DNA of 64,000 bases from Neoarius graeffei (GCF_027579695.1 NC_083570.1:98628963-98692962); one strand, 5' to 3'. Numbered from the stretch's first letter, positions 40,487-51,582 are shown. Numbers and translations are program-made. Notes: generated by a model from the sequence alone, not told the origin.

Positions 40487-41290
40487 ATCCCTTTGGCAGG
40501 GTTCCCTCAGGGAAATTAAAATTCCAGCAGCATCATTACAGGATAAACAGAGAATAGAAAATAGAGAAAACTTCTAGATAAATTAAGTATTTACATATAC
40601 AAATATAAAAATAATAAGATATGGGAGGGAAAGCCAACAGGAGAGGTATTGCACATTGTCCAGTACTGCTTTTAGTCAGGCTAGGCTACTGTTCCTTCCC
40701 GTCCTCTGTCCTCCTGTTACCCCTCCTCCCCCCCAGAGAGGAGTTGTACAGTCTGATGGCGTGAGGGACAAAGGAGTTTTTGAGTCTGTTCGTCCTGCAC
40801 TTGGGAAGGAGCATTCTGTCACTGAACAGGCTCCTCTGGTTGCTGATGACGGTGTGCGGAGGGTGAGTGGCATCGTCCATGATGTTCAATAGTTTGTCCA
40901 TAGTCGTCTTCTCTGCCACCGTCATCAGAGAGTCCAGCTTCACGCCGACCACAGAGCCGGCCCGCCTGATCAGTTTGTCCAGCCTGGATGTGTCCTTCTT
41001 GGATGTGCTGCCCCCCCAGCACACCACGGTGTAAAACAGGACACTGGCGAACACGGACTGACAGAACATCCACAGGAGTTTCCTGCAGATGTTAAAGCAT
41101 CCTCAGGAAGTATAGCCTGCTCTGTCCTTTCCTGTACAGGTGGTTGGTGTTGCAAGTCCAGTCCAACTTGCTGTCCAGCCACAGCCTGAGGTACTTGTAG
41201 GAATCCACAGCCTCCACCTCGACTCCCACAATCAGAACTCCCTTGATATATGGCATACTATTGTCACAAACTGGCCTAAATATGTTTGTC
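40487..41290 (-). pseudogene. L2/CR1-like LINE ORF2 C-terminal region
   Basis: On the minus strand: KGVLIVGVEVEAVDSYKYLR, LDWTCNTNHLYRKGQSRLYF (41292-41092), then after a shift FASVLFYTVVCWGGSTSKKD, RLDKLIRRAGSVVGVKLDSL and SFVPHAIRLYNSSLGGRRGN, ending TAG at 40686. The 3' region carries AATTTCCCTGAGGGAACCC. It is the same family as 4581-5140. One frameshift near 41080. Confidence 0.87.
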
Positions 41291-41424
41291 AATTTGTAAA
41301 TTCTTGAACTGTTGCATGTATATGCAAAAGGGGTAATTATTTCCCGATGTAAGACTCATTTAATTATGAATACTATAATAAGAATCATCATCATCATAAC
41401 TTATTATTATTATTATTATATTGA
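41291..41424. other. AT-rich junction, nothing recognised
   Basis: Short AT-rich sequence with a TTA run (41400-41420) between the LINE and the element E fragment. Confidence 0.5.
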
Positions 41425-42007
41425 AACTTTTAGTAGTAATTCTACTAATATAAGGAGAAACACCTCTCCCTATTAGGTCTACTATAAAGTTACTGTATCC
41501 TGTGTATCATCCTAAGTCAACAGCTGTAGCAGCTAAAAAAACCAGCATATTGTGTCTGTGCCACTTTATTATTACCATCAAACAATTAACATGAACATGG
41601 GAAAGCATTACTATTAATATACACAGTTCTTGTCACTGCTAATATAAGGTAAAGACATTTTCTTTTATTACCACCATTTGTCATAGCATTGCATTGCCAT
41701 AAGTTAGAGTACAGTTAGCCATAGAGAAACATTTCAAATAAACGAATGAATGCATCGGGAGATGAGATGTGCTGCGCTGTTTTTTTATTTTTTTCAGAAC
41801 GACAGAGAAGATCACCAGACCCCCATGTAGAAGTGTCGCGGTATCGAATCCCGTCCGGCGCGACAACCTGCAAACTTTCAACTCAAACACAACATTAATA
41901 CACTTCCACACAAAAAGCCCACGGTAGAATTTCACCAAATCCCCTTCACTCCGTTGGCGTTTATTTTCGCGATGTTTCCTGCATGCGCCGAGAGCTCGAA
42001 GATTGGG
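41425..42007 (-). mobile_element. Element E, left-end fragment
   Basis: Reversed copy of about 11986-12770 of copy 1. It lacks the 195-bp internal repeat, and so keeps the frame at 41681-41938 open. The end GGGCCCAATCTTCGAGCTCT abuts the AT-rich tRNA flank, not a tRNA: this junction shows that E ends also occur outside tRNA sequence here. Confidence 0.8.
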
Positions 42008-42213
42008 CCCTTAGAACCTATAATACGGCTACTCACATTAATTATCTTAGAATATATATAGAATAGATATCTTAGTATATCTCAATACAACATTCTGTTA
42101 TATAATATTAGTGGTAATAGTACTACTATTAGTAGTAATAATACTAATATTATTAGTATTACTACTACTACTATTATTTTTTTATTATTATTTTAATAAA
42201 AAAAAAGAAAAAG
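42008..42213 (-). repeat. Reversed tRNA downstream flank
   Basis: Matches 30086-30292 reversed (ACCTATAATACGGCTACTCA, then TAG/AAT triplets). Confidence 0.82.
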
Positions 42214-42252
42214 TGGAGGATGCGGGCATCGATCCCGCTACCTCTCGCATGC
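42214..42252 (-). pseudogene. tRNA-Ala 3' part (nt 35-73)
   Basis: Exactly nt 35-73 without changes, followed (on the minus strand upstream) by element E's right end GTGAGACACAGTAGGC. The break is at the same base as at 17049. Confidence 0.9.
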
Positions 42253-43385
42253 GCCTACTGTGTCTCACTGTTACCACTAAAGTAAGCCCAAAGTAAGCCC
42301 ACAGTGGCCAATCAGGTCCGACATGGGCTTACTTTTGACCAATGAGGTTGCCTCCCATGGGCTTACTTTGGGCCAGTGGGCTTACTTTTGACCAATGAGG
42401 TTGCCTCCCATGGGCTTACTTTAGGCCCTGCCCGCTCTTTCTCTTGTCATTCGTGATGTACTCAAAACGGTTTATTTGTTTTAAAACCGACCATGGTTTA
42501 GCCGATTCAATGAGGAATGTGCAGATGTAAAGACTGTAAACAGTGCTACCGAATGTCGAGTAAACAGAAGAATATGTGACGTTGATGTATGCTCTAGTAT
42601 ATTCCGTCATATTAATGTCTCAAGCGGTTTGAATATCGAAAATAGCAGATTTTATTTTATTCGTGTTAAAAAAGAAACAGTCTTTACAGTCGCCTAATTA
42701 CGAGATCTTGCGGTCATGAGGAGAAACTCATTAACGACACTGAGAAAATAAGGCTATTGTGAGAAGTTTCGGTGGTCATTATTTTCTATCACCTGTGATG
42801 GGCAATTATGTAGATGGGTCGTGTTTTTCCAACATTGGAATGCCGTCTTTTGTCCACTGCCATTAAGCATGGGGGAAGGCAATCAATGTTGTAATCCCAC
42901 ACTTCAATAGAATGCATGCCAGCTGGTTAAATCATTACATGATTTACTACTACCCCATACAGGTCCAGCTATTTTAAGAGTAAGGGTAGACAAGTAATCA
43001 GTAGAAATTACATTAAATTAAATTACATGGCGTAATACATGTATTGTAGTATAGTATAGTTGTTTTGAAGATGACTACAGCTAACAGCCTATGTTCACTT
43101 TCTTTCAGAAAATGCATGCGTATCCAGTTTTCCGTCGGCAGTGAGCCACATCAGCCCGGCTCCTCATGGCACCCACGAGCGAGGCCAACCGCGTGGAAAA
43201 CAAAGTGTCTGCAAGGGCCCAACCCAAAGAGGAGGTACTGAAGGAGGCATCCAACTTTGTCAGGAGCAATGGGGGAGATCCATCTGACCAGTTTTTGGTG
43301 TTGGCTCACTGTCTGCTACAGTTTGGTAAATACCAGGGTCAGAGATTCATAAGCAGGATCGACTACCAGCCACGTCACCAGGAGC
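42253..43385 (+). mobile_element. Element E, right-end fragment with first exon
   Basis: Starts GCCTACTGTGTCTCACTGTT, holds the CCAAT repeats, the noncoding leader and the first coding exon (43098-43350: TTTCTTTCAG then AAAATGCATGCG; MAPTSEANRVENKVSARAQP). At 43351 it jumps to a piece of the fourth exon (RIDYQPRHQER) and then into a SINE. Like copy 2 it has TGA as the eleventh codon after the first ATG. Non-functional. Confidence 0.8.
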
Positions 43386-43675
43386 GCCACTACGGGCAAA
43401 AGGCGGGGTACACCCTGGACAAGTCGCCAGGTCATCACAGGGCTGACACATAGACACAGACAACCATTCACACTCACACCTACGGTCAATTTAGAGTCAC
43501 CAGTTAACCTAACCTGCATGTCTTTGGACTGTGGGGGAAACCGGAGCACCCGGAGGAAACCCACGGGGAGAACATGCAAACTCCGCACAGAAAGGCCCCC
43601 CACCAGCCACGGGGCTCGAACCCGGCCCTTCTTGCTGTGAGGCGACAGCGCTAACCACTACACCACCGTGCCACC
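43386..43675 (-). repeat. SINE, 3'-truncated, fused to element E
   Basis: The reversed SINE from CTACGGGCAAAAGGCGGGG to its head CACTACACCACCGTGCCAC. The GATGA tail is missing at the junction. Confidence 0.85.
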
Positions 43676-43699
43676 CACTACTATTATTTTTTTATTATC

Positions 43700-44060
43700 T
43701 CATCTCATTATCTCTAGCCGCTTTATCCTGTTCTACAGGGTTGCAGGCAAGCTGGAGCCTATCCCAGCTGACTACGGGTGAAAGGCAGGGTACACCCTGG
43801 ACAAGTCGCCAGGTCATCACAGGGCTGACACATAGACACAGACAACCATTCACACTCACATTCACACCTACGCTCAATTTAGAGTCACCAGTTAACCTAA
43901 CCTGCATGTCTTTGGACTGTGGGGGAAACCGGAGCACCCGGAGGAAACCCACGCGGACACGGGGAGAACATGCAAACTCCGCACAGAAAGGCCCTCGCCG
44001 GCCACGGGGCTCGAACCCGGAACTTCTTGCTGTGAGGTGACAGCGCTAACCACTACACCA
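43700..44060 (-). repeat. SINE in the AT-rich tRNA flank
   Basis: A reversed full copy (CTCATCTCATTATCTCTAGC to CACTACACCACCCA). CACTACTATTATT on both sides (43676 and 44060) is the likely target duplication in the triplet-repeat flank. Confidence 0.85.
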
Positions 44061-44099
44061 CCCACTACTATTATTATTATTTTTTTAATAAAGAAAAAG

Positions 44100-44172
44100 T
44101 GGAGGATGCGGGCATCGATCCCGCTACCTCTCGCATGCTAAGCGAGCGCTCTACCATTTGAGCTAATCCCCC
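44100..44172 (-). tRNA. tRNA-Ala (anticodon AGC) next to brd8
   Basis: Identical to the other three genes; TTTTT follows on the minus strand (44095-44099, CCACTTTTTC). It is divergent from brd8, 126 bp from the brd8 start codon. This is the only copy beside unique host sequence, so it is the best candidate for the ancestral gene. Confidence 0.95.
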
Positions 44173-44298
44173 TGCCAGGATTGTGTCTTATGAAAAGACT
44201 TTAAAAATACGTCATTAAAACTCAGCCGGAAGTGCACCTCTGAGAGAGAGAGAAGTGTAAATAGGATCAGTGTATCGTGAGTGCAGCTAGCTGCCGAA
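44173..44298 (+). promoter_or_regulatory. Divergent tRNA-Ala / brd8 promoter region
   Basis: 126 bp between the tRNA 5' end and the brd8 ATG. It contains TACGTCAT (44208-44215, CRE/ATF-like) and GCCGGAAGTG (44225-44234, ETS-type), then a GA run (44242-44253). No TATA box faces brd8, as is common for housekeeping genes. Sites are read by motif only. Confidence 0.55.
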
Positions 44299-44317
44299 AT
44301 GTCCACCGGAGTGGGAA
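44299..44317 (+). CDS. brd8: brd8 exon 1 (coding part)
   Basis: ATGTCCACCGGAGTGGGAA followed by the donor GTAAGT. It gives MSTGVG plus the first base of Lys-7; vertebrate BRD8 starts M-A/S-T-G-T/V-G-K-H-K. BRD8 is a bromodomain subunit of the NuA4/TIP60 histone acetyltransferase complex in the nucleus, which acetylates H4 and H2A and supports transcription. The start is fixed by the match to the known N-terminus, and the exon joins in phase with 44936-45032. Confidence 0.9.
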
Positions 44318-44935
44318 GTAAGTGGCGATAATATTTCTCTGGAATCCTTTATATCGTCGATACACAGAGAAAGAGTAGAGATTAAAACCTAAAACGTGTT
44401 GGTGTTTTATTTCTGACCAACTATCAGAGTCAGACATTGTGAAATTAACGGCTAGCTTAAGTTACGGCTAATCCTGCTAGCATGTTGCTAGCTAACAAAA
44501 AGCTAGCTAGTCAGACGGGTTGCTAACACCTGAGTGAAATTAACACAAACTGTAGAGTGTGATGTGTAATAAATACGGATTATATATTTAATATGTCCTT
44601 TTCTTGTTGGCTTTGCCAAGATTGACTGATATTTAGAGCTAGCCAAGCTAATCGGCTGCCTTTTGTCTGGTTGTTGTATTGGTTGGCCGTGTAGTGGATT
44701 AGGACACTGCAGTGTAGTGTAGTCCCCTTCGTAGGGAGCTTGTGTAGGGATGTGAAGGTTATTTGAGCTTTTTGACACTGAGCACTTGGTGATGCTGCTA
44801 GATCAAGAAAAACAAGGTGTTGATATGAAGAATGTGTGTTTATGTGTTAGGCTAGCACTCAGTAATGTTTATATATGTTTAGAATAAAAAAAAATAATAA
44901 TAATCTTACGTCCTTGTTGTTTTTGGTTTGTGTAG
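44318..44935 (+). other. brd8 intron 1
   Basis: A 618-bp GT...AG intron (GTAAGTGG ... TTTGTGTAG). GCTAGC-rich sequence (44450-44520) and an A/AAT run (44885-44903); I see no gene or transposon in it. Confidence 0.8.
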
Positions 44936-45032
44936 AACATAAGATGCTGTCCCTGGGGCCGACAGAGCCGTGGTCCATCAGGGAGAAGCTGTGCCTGGCG
45001 TCGTCAGTGATGAGGAGCGGAGATCAGAACTG
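44936..45032 (+). CDS. brd8: brd8 exon 2
   Basis: 97 bp between TTGTGTAG and the donor TG|GTGAGG. It encodes HKMLSLGPTEPWSIREKLCL and ASSVMRSGDQN plus the first two bases of Trp-39. PTEPWSIREKLCLASSVMRS is the signature of the BRD8 N-terminus, nearly unchanged from human as I recall it (Met and Leu replace Leu and Thr at two places). This region lies far upstream of the bromodomain and resembles a SANT-like fold. It is intact, with consensus splice sites. Confidence 0.95.
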
Positions 45033-46004
45033 GTGAGGAGGATCACGTATTATTATCACCAAGCACAGAATGATTTCGACACCCCGAGTGCGTTTCATCT
45101 CTCCTGAGGATCAGGATGTGTTTTAAACAGATCTCAACAGCAGTCTGAGATGCAAAGTGTTCATATCTGATACAGTATTTAGTGTAATTCTTCAAAAATA
45201 GACAGTGATGTTTTACACACTATCGGCATGATCTTAGGGCCTGGTCCTACAACACCGATAAATACAGTGGCATGCAAAAGTTTGGGCACCCTTACTCATC
45301 TCATCATCTCTAGCCTGTCCTACAGGGTCACAGGCAAGCTGGAGCCTATCCCAGCTGACTATGGGTGAAAGGCGGGGTACACCCTGGACAAGTCGCCAGG
45401 TCATCACAGGGCTGACACATACAGTGCGTTTACATGCACATCCAAATCGAGCTACTGTCGGTAATTGAGCTAAGGGTCCCAGCAGGGGTGCCAGAGAAAT
45501 CCAATCCTACATGCACACAAGGAAATCGAGCTATTGTGTGAGGTACATTGTGCACCCGAGCCACAGGTGGCGCTACACGCCCCATCGTGTTGGTACACTT
45601 CCGGTTGCCGTCATGAAGAAGAGCTATTCAAGAGTATAAACAAAGTTATCAGTTCCGTGTTCACAAGAAGGGCGGTAATGCACCATTGAAGCTAGTTGCC
45701 AACCGCCATAAAAACCGAAAGAAGAAGAAGAAGCAACGAACCCACCCAAGATTGGGGGGTCTGTTGATTTTGGAGTTTTTTCGGTGGGGAGGGGAGTAGG
45801 AGGAGTTTTGTGGCGGTTGGCAGGCTTGGTGTTAATTGCAGTTCTTGGAAAGTTTGTGGTATTACATAACACAGCATCGTTTTTTTTTTGTTTGTTTGTT
45901 TATTAGGATTATAGTAGTTTGAGTGGAGGGGGTATTTTGCGGGAGTATCGGCCAACGGCCTGTATAGGTCCGGTAGACGATACACTTGCACAATATTCTC
46001 TACC

Positions 46005-46841
46005 ATGGCGTGTAGTCAGGAAGAGGAGGATTGCGGGAGCATGGATGATTTAGATGGGGATGGTGGTAGTTGGCAATTAAGGAAAATGCATAAAGCCAAA
46101 CGACTGAGAGTTAAAGGGTCTGAGGAGAGATGGAATGTTGTTGTGAGGTTTGAAGATGGTGGAGTTAAAAACATGGATCCAATAAAGCTGACAAAAATAA
46201 TTAAGAATCAGGTTGGAGAGGTTAAATATGCTAGGATTCTAAATGATGGCAATTTATTAATAGGATGTATGTCTGAAGAGCAAGTTGGGAGGGCTGAAAA
46301 GTTGCAAGCTATTGGAAAAGCAAAGGTAGTGAAGGTGGCTAGAGTTGGTGATCAAGGGAGTAAAGGTGTGATTTATGGGATTCCCTTGTCAGTGGAGATC
46401 AAGGAGCTAGTTTGGCATCTAAAAGAAAGGTGTGACGCTGTTCAGAGTGCAAAGCGGTTAACTAGGGGATTTGAGAAAGCAGAAACTGAGTCGATTTTAA
46501 TTCAGTTTAGTACTAAAGAGATGCCTACAGAGCTTTATTTTGGATACATGAGATACAGTGTGAGAGAATACATCCACAAGCCAATGAGATGCTTCAAGTG
46601 TCAAAAATTTGGTCATGTTGCTAAAATGTGTAAAGGGGAGAAAAGATGTGCAAAATGTGGTGGGGCTCATGATTATGGAGAGTGTGTTGAAGGAACTACT
46701 CCTAAATGTTGTAATTGTGGAGGACGTCATAGTGCAGCTTATTGGGGGTGTGAAGTAATGAGAAGGGAGACAGAAATTCAGAATGTGAAAATGAAAAGCA
46801 AAGTTACCTATGCAGAATCAGTTAAAAGGGTGGAACAGTGA
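46005..46841 (+). CDS. LINE ORF1, gag-like RNA-binding protein
   Basis: 278 residues from MACSQEEEDCGSMDDLDGDG. ORF1 proteins of I-clade LINEs bind the element RNA and help target it to DNA. The middle has an RRM-like part (about residues 40-170; NVVVRFEDGGVKNMDPIKLT), and the C-terminal part has three CCHC-type knuckles: CFKCQKFGHVAKMC, CAKCGGAHDYGEC and CCNCGGRHSAAYWGC. After the TGA at 46839 the same frame continues with two stops to about 47077, so the original protein was probably longer by about 80 residues. Confidence 0.88.
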   Translation: MACSQEEEDCGSMDDLDGDGGSWQLRKMHKAKRLRVKGSEERWNVVVRFEDGGVKNMDPIKLTKIIKNQVGEVKYARILNDGNLLIGCMSEEQVGRAEKLQAIGKAKVVKVARVGDQGSKGVIYGIPLSVEIKELVWHLKERCDAVQSAKRLTRGFEKAETESILIQFSTKEMPTELYFGYMRYSVREYIHKPMRCFKCQKFGHVAKMCKGEKRCAKCGGAHDYGECVEGTTPKCCNCGGRHSAAYWGCEVMRRETEIQNVKMKSKVTYAESVKRVEQ

Positions 46842-47131
46842 AGGACTAATGGAAGAAGCATTAGAGGGGAATTAGCCACAGATAAAGAATGGTTGATGAG
46901 ACAAGAAATTGTTAAAGAGAAGGAGAAAAAGGAATAGGTGGAAACGAGAGATCTAGTTATCTTTATTGCAGGGGTGATTAATGCAACAGCTGAAGTTAAG
47001 TCCAAAACAGAGAGAATTCAAATTATTGCCAAAGCAGCGACTCAACATCTGGGTATGTTGGGTTTAAAATGGGAGTAGATCAGAGATGGCCTTAGTGTGG
47101 CATCAGCAGGCCAGGAGGGAAGTAGTGTGGG

Positions 47132-47581
47132 ATGATCATACCGGTTATGTTACTCTTACAATGGAATGCAAGGAGTTTGTTAGCAAATGGCCAAGAGTTT
47201 AAACAGTTTATAGACAACAGGAGTGTGGTTCCAGACATAATGTGTATCCAGGAAACATGGTTAAAACCTAGGTTTGATTTTGGTATATCTAACTATATAG
47301 CTATTAGGAGGGATAGAGAGGAAGGGAGTGGTGGGGGCTGTATTACCTTTGTAAAACAGGGTATGCCATATAGGGTGTTGGGTATAGGGAAGGAACAAGA
47401 GTATGTGGTAGTTGAAATATGGGCAGATAATAAGAAAATAGTAGTAATTAATTACTATAACCCATGCAGGCAAATGCAGTTAAAAGAGCTAGAAGAAATA
47501 GAAGGGCAGGATAGAGATAATATTATTTGGTGTGGCGATTTTAATGCTCATAATACATTGTGGGGGGGGGAGATAGGATAG
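47132..47581 (+). pseudogene. LINE ORF2, APE-type endonuclease, N-terminal part
   Basis: LLLQWNARSLLANGQEFKQF (the Asn of the first motif), DIMCIQETWLKP with catalytic Glu, and IIWCGDFNAHNTLWGG with Asp and Asn of the GDFNAH box mark an apurinic-type endonuclease that nicks target DNA. A run of eight G (47565-47572) causes a +1 shift, after which the frame goes on at 47560-48696. Confidence 0.88.
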
Positions 47582-48696
47582 ATAATAATGGGCAGGTGAT
47601 TGAGGAGTTAATGGATGAGAAAAATTTAGTTTGTCTGAATGATGGTAAAGGTACTAGGTTTGATATTAGAACTGGGAAAGAGTCAGTACTAGATCTGACA
47701 ATTTTATCTAGCAGACTGGCATCAAAATGTGTGGAAGTACATGGAGGAAGTACTATGGGAAGTGATCACTACCCAATTATATGTAAGCTAGACATTGATG
47801 TAAGGATGAGTACAGACGACAGTCATGGGAGGTGGATTTTTAAAAAGGCAAACTGGGAGAAATTTATGGAAACTAGTGATTTGCACATTAGTTCAGTCCA
47901 GTTAACAGATGATATAGAAAGGAATGAAATAGAGGTGCGTCAGAGTATTTATATGGCTTCAGTGACTGCAATACCAAAAAGCTCAGGAAAATTTATAAAA
48001 AGAGCAGTTCCATGGTGGAATGCTGAGTGTGAAGAGGTTGTGAGGGATAGGAACAGAGCCTTCAGGAGGTTAAAAAGAACGCATAACTTTCAGCACCTAA
48101 TTCAGTATAAGAAGTCTCAGGCAGTAGTTAAAAGGACGATAAGACAGAGGAAAAGAATATATTGGAGAGAGTATTGTAGTTCAATTGGAAGTAATGTTAG
48201 TATTAACGATGTATGGGGAATGATTAAAAAAATGGAGGGTAATAGGAGGGAGTGGAATTATCTTGTTCTTACAGATGGAGTTCAGTTGGCTATATCAAAC
48301 CTGGAAAAAGCAGAAATGATGGTTAATACTCTGAGTAAGATACATAGTTCTATTAATTTATCTGAAGAAGAAAGAAGGGGAAGGGAACAAACAAGGAGTA
48401 TTTATGCTGGGGTTATACAAAAGAAAGGAAAATTAGAGGATAAATATAATGTTCCATTTACAATAAGAGAGTTAAGAAATGCCCTGGATGGGTGTAAGAA
48501 CTCAGCTCCTGGTAAAGATGAAGTGTGCTATATTATGTTAAGACATTTAAGTGATAAGGGAATTGAGGTTGTTTTAAAATGTTTAATAAAGTTTGGGAGC
48601 AAGGAAAGATTCCTGCAGGATGGAAGGAGGCTGTTATTGTTCCAATTAGAAAACCAGGAAAAGATGCTAGTAATCCGGCAAATTATAGGCCTATAG
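47560..48696 (+). pseudogene. LINE ORF2, end of endonuclease and linker
   Basis: It carries VLDLTILSSRLASK and MGSDHYPIICKLD (the SDH box with the catalytic His), then a basic linker (RDRNRAFRRLKRTHNFQHLI) and the start of the reverse transcriptase (LRNALDGCKNSAPGKDEVCY). A second frameshift near 48590 moves the reading to 48579-49340. Confidence 0.85.
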
Positions 48697-49206
48697 CTTT
48701 AACTTCGCACTTAGGTAAATTGATGGAAAGAATGGTTAACTGTAGGTTAATGCACTTTATTGAAGAAAGGGGTTTGATGGTGAGCTGTCAGAGTGGTTTT
48801 AGGAAGGGGAGAAGTACTGTTGACTCAATTGTATGTCTTGAGGATGAAATAAGGAAAGCACAAGTGGAGAAAGAAACTGTTGTGGCAGTGTTTTTAGATG
48901 TAGAAAAGGCCTATGATATGCTTTGGGTGGAGGGACTTTTAATTAAAATGCATTTATTAGGGATTGGGGGAAACATGTTTAATTGGGTAATGGACTTTTT
49001 AACTAATAGAAGCATGCAGGTGAAAATAGGGAAAGATATGTCAAGAAGATGTTTGGTTGAAAATGGAACTCCACAAGGAAGTGTTATTAGTCCATTGTTA
49101 TTTAATATAATGATTAATGACATTTTTTCTAATGTTCAGCCAGGGATAGGGAGATCTCTATTTGCTGATGATAGTAGCTTGTGGAAAAGGGGAAAAAATG
49201 TGAAGT
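48579..49206 (+). pseudogene. LINE ORF2, reverse transcriptase
   Basis: Motifs in order: VPIRKPGKDASNPANYRPIA, QSGFRKGRSTVDSIVCLEDE, VAVFLDVEKAYDMLW (first catalytic Asp), NGTPQGSVISPLLFNIMIND and RSLFADDSSLWKRG (the FADD box with both Asp). These are the fingers and palm of a LINE reverse transcriptase. It is interrupted at 49206 by a small DNA transposon and resumes at 49890. Confidence 0.9.
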
Positions 49207-49207
49207 A

Positions 49208-49887
49208 CAGTGAACCCTCGTTTATCGCGGGGGTTACGTTCCAAAAAGGACCCGCGATAGGCGAAATCCGTGAAATAGTCAACTTTATTTTTTTACAACT
49301 ATTATACAATACAAATGTAAAGCATTTGTTTAAGAAATAAAAAAAAAAACGTTCTTGCAAATAACTGACAGTTTTTAATACTTTTAAAATAATAATACTG
49401 TAAAATAATATTTTTAATAATGAATACGAGGTTAGACACATTGCGACTCACGCGTATTTCACAGTCCCTCTGACTGTGCCTCTTCGTCCTGACTCCGCTC
49501 CGCTGTAGCGTCATTTTCTGCTGAAGGCTGTGGTGCAGGTGTCTTTTTCCGAGAGAAGAACATAGTTATGGGTAGTTGTTGGCACTCTTTTTTTTCTTCT
49601 GGGCAAGAAGATTCTTGTAAACAGACATGCCACCTTCGATTATATTTGAAAACTGTAACGAGCGACACATCAACGGGTCCCATTCTTACAGAGAATGTAC
49701 AGAGACTGTACATTCTGTACAGAGACGAGGCATGGAAACGGTTGACACTGGTGTAAGTGAAAGACCAATATCAACTTTTTTCACTTCTAGACTACAGTCC
49801 CTTAGCCAATCAGGATTCTGAACACAATGCACTGTAAAAAAAAAAAAATCCGCGAAAGATGAACCGCGTTATAGCGAGGGTTCACTG
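49208..49887. mobile_element. Tigger/pogo-like small element in LINE ORF2
   Basis: The ends CAGTGAACCCTCGTTTATCG and CGTTATAGCGAGGGTTCACTG are flanked by TA (49206-49207, 49888-49889). 680 bp. A minus-strand frame at 49459-49713 holds ITMFFSRKKTPAPQPSAEND, possibly the tail of a lost transposase. It is the innermost and therefore youngest layer of the nest. Confidence 0.86.
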
Positions 49888-49889
49888 TA

Positions 49890-51582
49890 CACCCTGAAGA
49901 AGGTTCAGGAAGCTTTAATCTTAGTAGAAGACTGGGGTAAGAGATGGTGTTTTAGATTCTCTATTGAAAAGACTAAAGTAATGTTTTTTACTAGAAAGAA
50001 GGTACCTGAAAATATGCAACTACAGCTGTATGGTAGACCATTGGAAAGGGTTAAGAGTTTCAAATTTCTTGGTGTTATTTTTGATGTAAGACTTACCTGG
50101 AGAGATCACATTTCAAAAATAATAGACAAAAGTAAAAGAGTCATGAACTTAATGAGATGTCTTGCTGGAACAGAATGGGGAGCAGATGTAGCATCCTTGA
50201 AGCAGATTTATGTTTATTTAATTAGGTCAAGAATTGACTATGGGTGTATAGTGTATGGGTCTGCAGCCAAATCCGTTTTAGCTGGATTAGATGTAGTTCA
50301 AGCTAAGGCGTTGAGAATATGCACTGGAGCTGTACGATCTTCTCCAGTGTGTTCGCTCCAAGTGGAAACAGGTGAAATGCCACTCGGTTTAAGAAGAAGG
50401 CAGCTTCAAGCTAACTATTGGGTCAATTTGATGGGTCAGAGATGTGATCACCCTGTAAAATGTGTAATTGAACCATCATGGGAGAGGGAGGTGGCAAGAT
50501 TCTCAAGTTTTGGGTGGTCTGGAAAAATCGTAGCACAGGAATTGAACATTCTTAATAAGAGCTTTTGTTCAGCAGTAATGTGGCCTTTAATTCCTGTATG
50601 GCAATTGGAGGGTCCAGAGACTGACTTGAAGTTGCTTGAAATTAAGATGGAAAATCCTGAGATAGACTTGGCATTCGAATTTCAGTGTCATGTAAGAGAA
50701 AGATATAAGAACCATATATTAATTTTTACTGATGGGTCAAAAGATCAAGAAACAGGAGCTACAGGGTCAGCCTTTTTTGTTCAGAGTTTTAATTTTCAAG
50801 CTTTTAAAAGAACCTCAGATTTTTTAAGTGTATTCACTGTGGAGCTCTATGCAATCCTAATGGCAATACAGTGGGTTGAACAGATACAGAGTCAGAAAGT
50901 ACTGATATGTAGTGACTCTGTGTCAGCTATTAGGTGCATTGGAAAAGATTCGTCAAAAAGCAGACAGGATCTCATTTATGAGATTTTACTGATAATTAGT
51001 GAGGTGAAAAGAAGAGGGATAGAGGTGTCGTTTATATGGGTCCCAGCTCATGTAGGTGTCACATCTAATGAAAAAGTGGATAAATTAGCCAAGAAAGCGT
51101 GTCAAAGAGAGTCCATAGATGTAAATATAAAGTTATCAAAATCAGAGGGCAAAAGTATTGTGTGGCAAGAAGCAATTTTAAAATGGCAACAGAGTTGGCA
51201 ACAAGAAACAAAGGGTAGGCATCTATTCTCAATTTCTAGTAGAGTAACTGACTCAGTTGGTTGTAAAAGAGGGAGTAATCGTAAGGAGGAAGTTATTTTT
51301 ACAAGGTTGAGAATTGGGCATACATTTTTAAATAGCACTTTGTTTTTGTTGGGAAAACATCAGAATGGTCTGTGTTATTGTCAGGAACCTGAGACTGTTC
51401 ATCATGTCATACTCTTTTGCAAAAATTATGACAGTCAAAGACAGGAACTGCTCACACAGTTGTGTGGACTTGGTTTGGAAGAGGTGACGTTGAAAAACAT
51501 TTTAGAAATAGGATCAAGTGGAAAGGGAAGACGATTTTTATTAAAGTTTTTATTGGATACTGGTTTATATAGTAGGATATAG
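49890..51582 (+). CDS. LINE ORF2, C-terminal part with RNase H
   Basis: The frame reopens after the inserted element (TLKKVQEALILVEDWGKRW) and runs without a break to TAG at 51580. It includes VKSFKFLGVIFDVRLTWRDH (LINE thumb region), then an RNase H domain: ILIFTDGSKDQETGATGSAF (Asp), FTVELYAILMAIQW (Glu), VLICSDSVSAIRC (Asp) and WVPAHVGVTSNEKVDKLAKK (His and last Asp). A Cys-rich tail (CYCQEPETVHHVILFC) follows, a CCHC-like motif usual in I-clade elements. The RNase H sets this LINE apart from L2 and RTE types. Confidence 0.9.

Larger units (their letters stand above)
30701..41290 (-). mobile_element. L2/CR1-like LINE opened by three large insertions
   Basis: The tail (TAGAT)n at 30701-30716, then 32321-32331, the piece AGATCGAACTTTATTG at 35481-35496, and the body from 40471 are parts of one minus-strand LINE 3' end, since the intact copy at 4581-5140 has the order ...CAATAAAGTTCTATCTAATC. 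The insertions are a Tc1 element, a hAT-like element and another LINE. Confidence 0.8.
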
